Below are positions 41,363-49,858 of a stretch of 64,000 nt of DNA, one piece after another. Position 1 is the stretch's first letter. Every line of letters starts with the position of its first letter. Location of the stretch: contig NZ_JANKOF010000007.1 of the NCBI RefSeq assembly GCF_024655565.1, positions 38,061 through 102,060 of the forward strand, in the 5' to 3' direction. The notes under the pieces were generated by a model. That model did no database searches and was not told the origin of the DNA. It saw only the letters and a list, made by a program, of their open reading frames with translations. The position numbers and the translations under genes were made by a program. This stretch comes from Nitratireductor sp. ZSWI3. Its GTDB lineage: Bacteria > Pseudomonadota > Alphaproteobacteria > Rhizobiales > Rhizobiaceae.

Positions 41363-42403
41363 ATGTTTACCGTCACCGGCGGCGCGAGCCGCTTTTCCTG
41401 TCTTCTTGCAGGCATTCTTGTCGCATCCGTCGCTTCCGCTTCGGCGCAGGCCACGGGCTATCCGCTCGAAATCGAGAATTGCGGGCGCGTGCTGTCATTT
41501 GCCGCGGCGCCCGAGCGCGTGGTGTCGGTCGGGCAGGGCTCGACCGAGATCCTGCTGTCGCTCGGTCTCGGCAGCCGCATCGTCGGAACCGCGGTCTGGC
41601 TCGCGCCGCTGCCGGAGGAGCTTGCCGAGGAGGGGGCCGCCCTGCCGCGCCTTGCCGACAATTCACCGAGCCTCGAGGCGGTTCTGAAGACGCGGCCCGA
41701 CCTCGTCACCAACGAGTGGATCAGCGATATCGGCCCCGATGGCGGCCGGGTGGGAACCTTCGCGCAGTTCGGGGATTTCGCGATCCCGGTCTATGTCTCG
41801 CCCGCCGAATGCGCCAAGAGCGCCTACAGCGACGGCAGCGGCGACGGCGCGCGCTCGAAGCCCTGGACAGCCGACCTGCTGCGCCGGGAGATCGGGGAGC
41901 TTGCCGCGATCTTCGATGCCGGCTCGGCGGGCGATGCGCTGAGCGCCAAGAATGACGCGCGGATCGCTGCGGCCGCGGCAAACGCGGCGGCACTCCGTGC
42001 CGACGACGTTTCGGTTCTTTACTGGTTCTCCTCGCTCGAGATCGACGGCGAGGCATATGTGGCCGGGCGCTTCGGCGCGCCGGCGTGGATCTCGGATGTG
42101 GTCGGCGTGCGCAACGTCATCACCTCGGACGAAGAATGGCCGCTTGTCGGATGGGAGACGATCGCCGAACTCGATCCCGCCGTCATCGTGCTGGCCACGA
42201 TGGATCGGCGCCGCTATCCGGCGGACGATATCGCCGCAAAGCGCCAATTCCTCCAGAGCGATCCTGTCACCAGCCAGATGACGGCTGTGCGCGAAGGGCG
42301 TTTGATCGGAATGGATGCCCGCTCCATGAACCCGACCCTGCGCGCCGTCGACGGCGTGGAAACGCTCGCGCAGGGCCTGCGCGCGCTTGGCCTGACGCAA
42401 TGA
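41363..42403 (+). CDS. btuF: Cobalamin-type ABC transporter substrate-binding protein (BtuF-like)
   Basis: 346 residues from the ATG at 41363 after AAAGGAA. Signal peptide (ASVASASA-QA), then a class III periplasmic binding protein fold with RVVSVGQGSTEILLSLGLG and SLEAVLKTRPDLVTNE typical of the BtuF/FhuD group. The gene lies directly under a cobalamin riboswitch, so cobalamin or a corrinoid precursor is the expected ligand. Its stop overlaps the permease start by four bases. Sequence similarity to E. coli BtuF is limited to the family level, so iron-chelate binding cannot be excluded on sequence alone. Confidence 0.85.
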   Translation: MFTVTGGASRFSCLLAGILVASVASASAQATGYPLEIENCGRVLSFAAAPERVVSVGQGSTEILLSLGLGSRIVGTAVWLAPLPEELAEEGAALPRLADNSPSLEAVLKTRPDLVTNEWISDIGPDGGRVGTFAQFGDFAIPVYVSPAECAKSAYSDGSGDGARSKPWTADLLRREIGELAAIFDAGSAGDALSAKNDARIAAAAANAAALRADDVSVLYWFSSLEIDGEAYVAGRFGAPAWISDVVGVRNVITSDEEWPLVGWETIAELDPAVIVLATMDRRRYPADDIAAKRQFLQSDPVTSQMTAVREGRLIGMDARSMNPTLRAVDGVETLAQGLRALGLTQ

Positions 42404-43449
42404 CCCTGCATGCCGGGGTCGCGCCCCGTCCTTTCCACAGGCTGGGCCTGCCGGCGTTCGGCCTGATCGCCCTTGTCGCACTCCTCGTTGCGGCGGCAGG
42501 CGCGGTGTCGATCGGCGAGGTAGCGGTGCCGCCAGCCGAGGTCGTCAAGGTGCTGGGCAACCGGCTCTTCGGGATGGATTTGGCCGTTGATCCGATCCGC
42601 GAGGGGATCGTCTGGCATTATCGCCTCAGCCGCGCCGCCGTGGCCGCCTCGGCGGGAGCCGGTCTGGCGGTCTGCGGAACCGTTCTGCAGGCCCTGCTGC
42701 GCAACCCGCTGGCAGAGCCGTATCTGCTCGGCATCTCCGCCGGCGCTTCGACCGGAGCTGTCCTCGTCATGGTGCTCGGCATCGGCGCGGGCGCCGTCAC
42801 CCTGTCGGGCGGCGCCTTTCTCGGCGCCGGCCTGGCCTTCGTCTTCGTGGCGGCTCTGGCGCGTGGATCGGGCGGCGGCACCGAGCGGATCATCCTCGCC
42901 GGCATCGCCGGCTCGCAGCTCTTCAATGCCGCGACATCCTTCATCGTGACGACCTCGGCCAATGCCGAGCAGACGCGCGGCATCATGTTCTGGCTCCTCG
43001 GCAGCCTTGGCGGCGCGCGCTGGCCCGACATCGGTCTTGCCTTGCCGATGCTCGCCATCGGGTTGCTGGTAGCCCTCTACCGGGCACGCGCACTCGACGC
43101 GTTCGCATTCGGCGAGGACGCTGCCGCCTCCCTTGGGATCGAGACCGCGCGCGTGCGCATGGAGCTCTTCGGTGTGACGGCGCTGCTGACGGCGGGGATC
43201 GTCAGCCTGGTCGGTGCGGTCGGCTTCGTGGGTCTCGTCGTTCCGCACGCCACCCGCTTCCTCGTCGGGCCGTCGCACGGGCGGCTCATCCCGGCAGCGG
43301 CGCTGGCGGGCGGCGTCTTCATGGTCGCAGCAGACGTTCTGTCGCGCATTGTCGTGCCTGGACAGGTCCTGCCGATCGGAGTGGTGACAGCGCTCTTCGG
43401 TGCGCCGGCCTTCGCCTTCATCCTTTGGCGGTCGAGGCGGCGGGCATGA
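42400..43449 (+). CDS. btuC: FecCD/BtuC family ABC transporter permease
   Basis: 349 residues from the ATG at 42400. About ten membrane helices, with family motifs RLSRAAVAASAGAGLAVCG, LLRNPLAEPYLLGISAGAST, and near the C terminus GAVGFVGLVVPHATRF and PGQVLPIGVVTALFGAPAF. It forms the channel of a vitamin B12 or siderophore importer. It overlaps both neighbouring genes by four bases. The riboswitch upstream favours corrinoid uptake. Confidence 0.9.
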   Translation: MTLHAGVAPRPFHRLGLPAFGLIALVALLVAAAGAVSIGEVAVPPAEVVKVLGNRLFGMDLAVDPIREGIVWHYRLSRAAVAASAGAGLAVCGTVLQALLRNPLAEPYLLGISAGASTGAVLVMVLGIGAGAVTLSGGAFLGAGLAFVFVAALARGSGGGTERIILAGIAGSQLFNAATSFIVTTSANAEQTRGIMFWLLGSLGGARWPDIGLALPMLAIGLLVALYRARALDAFAFGEDAAASLGIETARVRMELFGVTALLTAGIVSLVGAVGFVGLVVPHATRFLVGPSHGRLIPAAALAGGVFMVAADVLSRIVVPGQVLPIGVVTALFGAPAFAFILWRSRRRA

Positions 43450-44210
43450 CGCTGCAAGCGCGCGACCTCGCCTGGGAGACGGGCGGCCAGCCCATCGTCA
43501 AGGGCGTGACCTTGCGTGTTCCCGAAGGCCGGTTCCTCGGCCTGGTCGGGCCGAACGGCTCGGGCAAGTCGAGCCTTCTGCGCCTGCTCGCCGGGCTGCG
43601 GCGCGGCCAGGGCGGTGCGGTCCTCCTCGACAACCGGCCCCTCTCGACCATTTCCCGTCGGGAGGTTGCGTGCAGGCTCGCGCTGGTGGAACAGCAGACG
43701 GCGACCGAGGTCGCGCTGACCGCGCGCGAAGTCGTGGCCCTCGGCCGCACGCCGCACCGCGGCGCGTGGGAGACCTGGAGCGCGGCGGATCACGCAGCCG
43801 TCGCTGCGGCGCTCAAGCGAACCGGCATGACGGACCGGGCGGACCAGCTTTGGTCGACCCTTTCGGGCGGCGAGAGGCAGCGCGTCCAGATTGCCCGCGC
43901 CCTCGCGCAGATGCCCCGCGAGCTGCTCCTGGACGAGCCCACGAATCATCTCGATATCCGCCATCAGCTCGACCTCCTGAAGCTGCTCCGCGGCCTCGGC
44001 ACGAGCTGCATCGCCGCCCTTCACGACCTCAACCACGCGGTCGCGTTCTGCGACGAGATCGCCGTGATCAAGGAAGGCGCGCTGGTGGCGCAGGGAAGAC
44101 CCGTCGACGTGATTACCGCCGACCTGATCCGATCCGTCTTCGAGATCGCGGCAACCGTCAGCCAAGACCCATCGACCGGCCGGCTTCGCGTCGATTTCCT
44201 GCCGGACTGA
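43446..44210 (+). CDS. btuD: Cobalamin-type ABC transporter ATP-binding protein (BtuD/FecE-like)
   Basis: 254 residues from the ATG at 43446. Walker A GPNGSGKSS, signature LSGGERQRVQIARAL, Walker B ELLLDEPTNHLD and H-loop ALHDLNHAV are all present. It powers the importer formed with the preceding permease. Last gene of the riboswitch-controlled operon. There is no outer-membrane BtuB gene in the window. Confidence 0.92.
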   Translation: MTLQARDLAWETGGQPIVKGVTLRVPEGRFLGLVGPNGSGKSSLLRLLAGLRRGQGGAVLLDNRPLSTISRREVACRLALVEQQTATEVALTAREVVALGRTPHRGAWETWSAADHAAVAAALKRTGMTDRADQLWSTLSGGERQRVQIARALAQMPRELLLDEPTNHLDIRHQLDLLKLLRGLGTSCIAALHDLNHAVAFCDEIAVIKEGALVAQGRPVDVITADLIRSVFEIAATVSQDPSTGRLRVDFLPD

Positions 44211-44352
44211 GACAGCCAATAATGTTGGTTGAGTGATACCCGCCACCCGCCTTCCTTGGCCGGCACAATCGGGGACATGCCTGCGCAGTCCTTCCAATCC
44301 ATGCAATTTGATCGTATTTGAGGGCATGGCGTTGTGACCTCATCTGGTAGAT

Positions 44353-45360
44353 ATGCAGTATAATGAACTGAAAAATAAGAGAAAAATCTTCTCCGTCGCC
44401 CCGATGATGGACTGGACGGACAGGCATTGCCGGTTCTTTCACCGCCAGTTGACGCGTGAGGCGCTGCTCTACACGGAGATGGTCGTGGCGGATGCGGTCA
44501 TCCATGGCGATCGCGAGCGCCTGCTCGGCTATGACGGCACGGAGCACCCGGTCGCGCTGCAGCTTGGCGGGTCGGACCCGGCAAAGCTCGCGCAGGCGGC
44601 AGCCATCGGCGCGGCCTTCGGGTATGACGAGATCAACCTCAATGTCGGCTGCCCCTCGGACCGCGTGCAGTCCGGCGCGTTCGGCGCCTGCCTGATGAAG
44701 GAGCCGGAACGGGTGGGGGCCTGCGTCGCCGCCATGAAGGAAAGCGTGTCGGTGCCCGTCACGGTCAAGTGCCGCATCGGCGTCGACGATCAGGATGCCG
44801 AACAAGCGCTCGATGCCCTGGCCGACGCCGTCTGGAAAGCCGGTGCGGATGGGCTGTGGGTGCATGCGCGCAAGGCCTGGCTGCAGGGGCTGAGCCCCAA
44901 GGAGAACCGCGACATCCCGCCGCTGGACTACGATCGCGTCTATCGGCTCAAGGCCGGCAATCCCGATCGCTTCATCGGCATCAATGGCGGGATCGGTTCG
45001 ATCCTGGAGGCGGCGGCACATCTGCGGCACATGGATGGCGTGATGCTCGGGCGGGCGGCCTACCACACGCCCGCAATCCTCGCCGAGGCCGACGGGCTGG
45101 TGACGGGCGCGGCCGCCGAGCCTATCGATTATACGGCGCTGATCGACACGATGGCCGCTTACGCCGAACGCCACATCGCCGCCGGCGGCAGGCTCGCGCA
45201 GGTCACGCGCCACATGGTCGGCCTGTTCCACGGCTTTGCCGGCGCCCGCCGCTACCGGCAGATCCTCTCCAGCGACGCGACCCGCAGGGATGCGGGGCCT
45301 GAAGTGCTGCTGGCCGCCTTCGCGGCGGTCGATCTCTCGCTTTCGCGCGACGCGGCGTGA
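44353..45360 (+). CDS. dusA: tRNA-dihydrouridine synthase A
   Basis: 335 residues. A flavin TIM barrel with KIFSVAPMMDWTDRHCRFF at the start, the catalytic cysteine C100 in LNVGCPSDRVQ, then VKCRIGVDD, HARKAWLQGLSPKENR and GVMLGRAAYHTP, all DusA-specific. It reduces uridines in the tRNA D-loop. The ribosome site is poor. The 142 bp upstream are AT-rich near the start and may hold its promoter. Single gene, not obviously in an operon. Confidence 0.95.
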   Translation: MQYNELKNKRKIFSVAPMMDWTDRHCRFFHRQLTREALLYTEMVVADAVIHGDRERLLGYDGTEHPVALQLGGSDPAKLAQAAAIGAAFGYDEINLNVGCPSDRVQSGAFGACLMKEPERVGACVAAMKESVSVPVTVKCRIGVDDQDAEQALDALADAVWKAGADGLWVHARKAWLQGLSPKENRDIPPLDYDRVYRLKAGNPDRFIGINGGIGSILEAAAHLRHMDGVMLGRAAYHTPAILAEADGLVTGAAAEPIDYTALIDTMAAYAERHIAAGGRLAQVTRHMVGLFHGFAGARRYRQILSSDATRRDAGPEVLLAAFAAVDLSLSRDAA

Positions 45361-45517
45361 AGCTGGGCCATCCGCCCGGCCGCCGTGGCCGTTTGCCTCG
45401 CCGGCGGGGGGCGCGGTAAGGGACCATCGCTGGCGCGTCATGTCTGCGCGAGCGATTCGCAGCATCCAAGCCTGTCTCGTTTGATGGGCCGGCCGCGACG
45501 GCGGCGAGGGGATCTTG

Positions 45518-46339
45518 ATGGACCTACCGATGGGGGAGATCGCCCTGTTCGCTCTCGCACTGGCGGGGGCAGGTATCGTGGCCGGGTTCATGGCCGGACT
45601 GTTCGGCATCGGCGGCGGCGCCGTTCTGGTGCCGGTCTTCTACCAGGTCTTCGGCCTTTTCGGCGTCGACGAGGCGGTGCGCATGCATCTGTCCGTCGGC
45701 ACGTCGCTGGCGATCATCGTGCCCACCTCGTTGCGCTCGTTCCGCGCCCATTATCTGCGCGGCGCAGTCGATATGGACATTCTGCGCAGCTTCGTTCTCG
45801 CCGTGCCTGCAGGCGTCGTCCTCGCCGCGCTGGTGGCGGCCCATGTGTCGAGCGAGGGCCTGCGGGCGATCTTTGCCGGGATCGCCTTCCTCGTCAGCCT
45901 GCGGCTGCTGTTCAACCGCGACCGCTGGCGGCTCGGGACCGTCGTGCCGGCCAATCCGGTGCGCTCCGTCGTCGGCGTGCTGATCGGCTTCTTCTCGACG
46001 CTGATGGGCATCGGCGGCGGCGTCATGAACAACACCTTCATGACCCTCTACGGCCGTCCCATGCATCAGGCCGTGGCGACCTCGTCGGGCGTCGGCGTGC
46101 TGATCTCCGTTCCCGGGCTGATCGGCTATATCTGGGCGGGCTGGGGCGACCCGCTGCTGCCGATCGCCTCGAGCGGCTACATCAACTGGATCGCCGTGCT
46201 GCTGATCGTGCCGATCACGCTCCTCGTCGCCCCTTACGGCGTCCAGCTCGCGCACGCGCTCGACAAGCGCAAGCTCGAACTCGCCTTCGGCCTTTTCCTG
46301 ATCCTCGTGGCGGTGCGCTTTGCCTGGAGCCTATATTAG
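45518..46339 (+). CDS. Sulfite exporter TauE/SafE family membrane protein
   Basis: 273 residues from the ATG at 45518 after GAGGGGATC. About eight membrane helices arranged as two repeats, each with a glycine-rich motif: GFMAGLFGIGGGAVLVPVFY and LIGFFSTLMGIGGGVMNNTF. This is the TauE/SafE (DUF81) pattern. Members export sulfite or organosulfur anions; the substrate here is unknown. The 3' end overlaps the convergent NUDIX gene by nine bases. Confidence 0.9.
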   Translation: MDLPMGEIALFALALAGAGIVAGFMAGLFGIGGGAVLVPVFYQVFGLFGVDEAVRMHLSVGTSLAIIVPTSLRSFRAHYLRGAVDMDILRSFVLAVPAGVVLAALVAAHVSSEGLRAIFAGIAFLVSLRLLFNRDRWRLGTVVPANPVRSVVGVLIGFFSTLMGIGGGVMNNTFMTLYGRPMHQAVATSSGVGVLISVPGLIGYIWAGWGDPLLPIASSGYINWIAVLLIVPITLLVAPYGVQLAHALDKRKLELAFGLFLILVAVRFAWSLY

Positions 46340-47092
46340 CTGGCGCTCGAAGCGGTCGCGGCGCATCGCGTAAAAGGGAACCGGAGCGCCGGGCGAAAGC
46401 TCCGGGTCACTCGCAAGGCGCTGCTGCAGATCGTCCAGCACCGTGCGGGTGATGAGTGGAACTTCGGTCTCCCTGGCCTCGTCGATCGACAGCCAGACCA
46501 GCTCCTCGAGCTCGTTCGTCGGACCGCCATCGGCAAGTTCGACGGCCACGTCGTCGCGCCAGGCGGCGAGAAAACGCGTGTCGAAACGGCGCACGCGGCC
46601 GGGTGGGGTGATGGCGCGGGCGATGAAGCGGAGACAGGCCAGCGACGGCCGCACGCCATGTTCGGCAAACCCTTGCCAATCCCTGGCGCGGGTCGAGAAA
46701 TCGCCCTTCTCGCCGATCAACAGTCCCGCTTCCTCGTAGGTCTCGCGGATCGCCGACATGGCGATCGCGCGGGCACGGGCGGCCGTCGCCCGCGTGCCGG
46801 TGCCGATCAGCTTCCTCTCCTCGTCCGGATGCAGCGCGCTGGCCACCGGCACGCGGCTATCGGCCGGATCGGTGCGCCCGCCCGGAAAGACGAAGCGGCC
46901 GGGCATGAAAGCGTGGCCGCGATGGCGGCGCCCCATCAGGACGCGAACATGGCCGCCGGCGCGATCGAGCAGGATCAGCGTCGCCGCGTCGCGCGGCCGC
47001 ATCGGCTTGCCGCCGAGGGCGAAATCCTTGGATTCCGCCTTGTCGACCGCCGCGCGGTCCAGGCCGTCCATCCGGTTGGGGCTGTCGTTCAT
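46331..47092 (-). CDS. NUDIX hydrolase (NUDT7/19-like)
   Basis: 253 residues. The second half of the Nudix box, AIRETYEEAGLLIG, is intact, but the normal Gx5E half just before it is replaced by an alanine/arginine-rich helix with an insertion. PRDAATLILLDRAGGHVRVLMGRRH and GRFVFPGGRTD fit the group containing mammalian NUDT7 and NUDT19, which hydrolyse CoA derivatives. The substrate is uncertain. It is the last gene of a minus-strand run with DUF983, rnr and topA. Confidence 0.85.
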   Translation of the reverse strand: MNDSPNRMDGLDRAAVDKAESKDFALGGKPMRPRDAATLILLDRAGGHVRVLMGRRHRGHAFMPGRFVFPGGRTDPADSRVPVASALHPDEERKLIGTGTRATAARARAIAMSAIRETYEEAGLLIGEKGDFSTRARDWQGFAEHGVRPSLACLRFIARAITPPGRVRRFDTRFLAAWRDDVAVELADGGPTNELEELVWLSIDEARETEVPLITRTVLDDLQQRLASDPELSPGAPVPFYAMRRDRFERQLI

Positions 47093-47101
47093 CGGCCGTT
47101 C

Positions 47102-47536
47102 CTATGCCTCGGGATGGGTTTCGAGCGCATCGTCTTCGCCGCCGAAGCCGTGCATGTAGTAGGCCCATTGCAGGCCCACCACCGCTCCCTTGATCGGCCC
47201 GATCAGGGCGAGCGCCATGATCAGCGTGATGGGCACCCAGATCGCCAGATGCAGCCAGCCAGGCCAGTCGGTCATGGCCTCCATCCCCATGAAGCCGCCG
47301 ACCACGATATGGCCGACGATGAACACGACGAGATAGGCCGGCAGGTCGTCGGCGCGGTGATGATGGAATTCCTCGCCGCAGACCTGGCACTGGTCGGCGG
47401 TCTTCAGGAAGGCGCGAAACAACCGGCCTTGGCCGCAATGCGGGCAGCGGCCGAGAAAGCCGCGCTTCATCGCCTCGATAACCGGACGCTCGGGACGCTT
47501 TGCGGCGCTCGCTCCGCCGAAAATCTGTTCTTCCAT
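47102..47536 (-). CDS. DUF983 family membrane protein
   Basis: 144 residues. Two CxxC pairs (CPHCGQGRLF and CQVCGEEF) form a probable zinc ribbon, followed by HHHRADDLPAYLVVFIVGHI and a second helix pair ending KGAVVGLQWAYYMHGF. This is the DUF983 pattern, of unknown function. The ATG at 47536 shares one base with the rnr stop (TGATG), so the two are translationally coupled. This rnr-DUF983-NUDIX order is common in Rhizobiales. Confidence 0.9.
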   Translation of the reverse strand: MEEQIFGGASAAKRPERPVIEAMKRGFLGRCPHCGQGRLFRAFLKTADQCQVCGEEFHHHRADDLPAYLVVFIVGHIVVGGFMGMEAMTDWPGWLHLAIWVPITLIMALALIGPIKGAVVGLQWAYYMHGFGGEDDALETHPEA

Positions 47537-49854
47537 CACCTTCTCCTGCGGCCCGCCGGGCGCTGACCGTTCGATCGGCCGCGCCCGCGTGCGCCCTTGA
47601 CCTTGTGAAACGACTTCATCGATCCGGGAAGCCGATCGGGTTCACTCAACATTTCGAAGTGCATGGCGCCGGCCAGCGGTGCGACCTCGACGAGTCGCAC
47701 CGAAACGCTGTCGCCGAGTTGAAAGCCCTTGCCGCTGCGCTCACCGACCAGCGCGTGGCGAGCCTCGTCGTAGATATAGTACTCGTCTCCCACCGTGGAT
47801 ATGGGGATAAAGCCATCGGCGCCGTAGTCGGGCAATTGGACAAAAAGCCCCGCCTTGGCGACACCGGAGATGCGCGCCTCGAAGTCCTCGTCGACACGGC
47901 CTGACAGATGCTCGGCGACGAGCCTGTCGATCGTGTCGCGCTCGGCGGCCATGGCGCGCCGCTCCGTGGCCGAGATGAGAGCCGAGATCTCCTCGAGCCG
48001 CGCCTCCTCGTCGGGTCTCAACCCGTCCTTGCCGAAACCGAGGGCGGCGATCAGCGCGCGATGGACGATCAGGTCGGCATAGCGGCGGATCGGCGAGGTG
48101 AAATGGGCGTAACGGCGCAGGTTGAGGCCGAAATGGCCAAGATTCTCCGGCGCGTAGACGGCCTGGCTCTGGGAGCGCAGGACCACCTCGTTGACCAGTT
48201 GCTCATGCTCGGTGTCGCGCACCCGGGCAAGGATGGCGTTGAACTGCGAAGGCTTCAGCTGCGCACCGCGCGCCAGCGAGATCTCGAAGCTGCGCAGGAA
48301 CTCGCGCAGCGCCTCCTGCTTGGCCAGCGACGGGGCGTCGTGTACGCGGTAGACGAGCGGCTGGCGCTTGGTCTCCAGCGTCTCGGCGGCGGCCACGTTG
48401 GCCTGCACCATGAACTCCTCGATCAGCTTGTGCGCGTCGAGCCGGGGCGGCACGACGACCCGGTCGACGGTGCCGTCCTCCTTGAGCAGGATCTTGCGTT
48501 CCGGCAGGTCGAGCTCGAGCGGCTGACGCGCTTCGCGGCCGCGCCTGAGCGCCGCATAGGCATCCCATAGCGGTTGCAAGACCGGTTCGAGCAACGGCCC
48601 GGTCTTGTCGTCCGGATTGCCGTTTATGGCCGCCTGCGCCTGCTGGTAGGAGAGCTTTGCGACCGAGCGCATCATGACGCGGTGGAAGCTGTGGCCGAGC
48701 TTGCGGCCATCGGCGGTGAAGCGCATCCGCACGGCAAGCGCCGGGCGCGCCTCACCCTCACGCAGCGAGCACAGGTCGTTGGAGATGCGCTCGGGCAGCA
48801 TCGGCACGACCCGGTCGGGGAAGTAGACCGAGTTGCCGCGCTTCAGCGCTTCCCGGTCGAGCGCGGAGCCGGCGCGCACATAATGGGCCACGTCGGCGAT
48901 GGCGACCGTTGCGATGAAGCCGCCCGGGTTCTTCTCGTCCGGATCGGGCTCGGCCATGACGGCATCGTCGTGATCCTTGGCGTCGGCCGGATCGATGGTG
49001 ATCAGCGGCCAGTCCCGCCAGTCCTCGCGGCCCGACAGGTCCACGGGTGTTGCCGCTTCGGCCTCTTCGAGGACGGCGGCGGGAAAGATGTGCGGAATCT
49101 CGTGGGCATGGATGGCGATCATCGAGACCGCCTTCTCGCTGGCCAGCGAACCGATCACGGAGACGACCTTGCCGCGCGCCGGGCCGTAACGGCCGGCGGA
49201 GACCGGTTCGACCTCGACCAGATCGCCGTCCTGAGCGTCGCCGCGCGCCTCCGCCCCGATCGTCAGCTCGCGTTGCGTGCGCTCGATGGGCTCGATGCGG
49301 AAGGTGCCGTCCTTCGCCTTGCGGAAGACGCCGAGCACGCTCTGCCGGCGCTTCTCGAAGACCTTCATGACGCGGCCCGTATAGGCCGGTCCGGCATCGC
49401 CCTCATTGGGGAAGACGCGGGCCAGCACCCGATCGCCGATGCCGGCGGCGCGGCCGCTCTTCTGGCTGCGAATCTCGACCAGGGGCAGGGGGCCTTCGCC
49501 CTCGTCTTGATCGTCCTTTTCGGCTGGCCGCGCGATCAGCGCGCCGCCGGCATCGCGCGAGAAGATGTCTAGCACGACCACGTGAGGAAGCTGTCCCGGC
49601 CGCATCAGCCGCTTGCGGCTCTTCTTCAAAAGCCCTTCTTCCTGCAGCGCGCGCAGCATGTCCTTCAGCCAGATGCGGTCGCCGCCCTTCAGGCCGAACG
49701 CCTTGGCGATGTCCCGCTTCGCGGTCCGGTCGGGATTTTCCCGGATGAACTGAAGGACCGCCTCGCGCGAGGGCAAGCCCGCCTCGTTTGAAGCTTTCGC
49801 GCCGGATGCCTTGGCGGAGCGGGGTGACTTGCTGCCGGATATCCTGCGCGCCAA
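47536..49854 (-). CDS. rnr: Ribonuclease R
   Basis: 772 residues. In order: an N-terminal winged-helix region, cold-shock-like RNA-binding domains, the RNB catalytic domain with the metal-binding aspartates in DPADAKDHDDAV, an S1 domain near residue 650-740, and a basic tail (GRGRSNGQRPAGRRRR). A 3'-5' exoribonuclease that degrades structured RNA. It starts 4 bp after the topA stop and overlaps the DUF983 start. Confidence 0.96.
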   Translation of the reverse strand: MARRISGSKSPRSAKASGAKASNEAGLPSREAVLQFIRENPDRTAKRDIAKAFGLKGGDRIWLKDMLRALQEEGLLKKSRKRLMRPGQLPHVVVLDIFSRDAGGALIARPAEKDDQDEGEGPLPLVEIRSQKSGRAAGIGDRVLARVFPNEGDAGPAYTGRVMKVFEKRRQSVLGVFRKAKDGTFRIEPIERTQRELTIGAEARGDAQDGDLVEVEPVSAGRYGPARGKVVSVIGSLASEKAVSMIAIHAHEIPHIFPAAVLEEAEAATPVDLSGREDWRDWPLITIDPADAKDHDDAVMAEPDPDEKNPGGFIATVAIADVAHYVRAGSALDREALKRGNSVYFPDRVVPMLPERISNDLCSLREGEARPALAVRMRFTADGRKLGHSFHRVMMRSVAKLSYQQAQAAINGNPDDKTGPLLEPVLQPLWDAYAALRRGREARQPLELDLPERKILLKEDGTVDRVVVPPRLDAHKLIEEFMVQANVAAAETLETKRQPLVYRVHDAPSLAKQEALREFLRSFEISLARGAQLKPSQFNAILARVRDTEHEQLVNEVVLRSQSQAVYAPENLGHFGLNLRRYAHFTSPIRRYADLIVHRALIAALGFGKDGLRPDEEARLEEISALISATERRAMAAERDTIDRLVAEHLSGRVDEDFEARISGVAKAGLFVQLPDYGADGFIPISTVGDEYYIYDEARHALVGERSGKGFQLGDSVSVRLVEVAPLAGAMHFEMLSEPDRLPGSMKSFHKVKGARGRGRSNGQRPAGRRRR

Positions 49855-49858
49855 GGCG

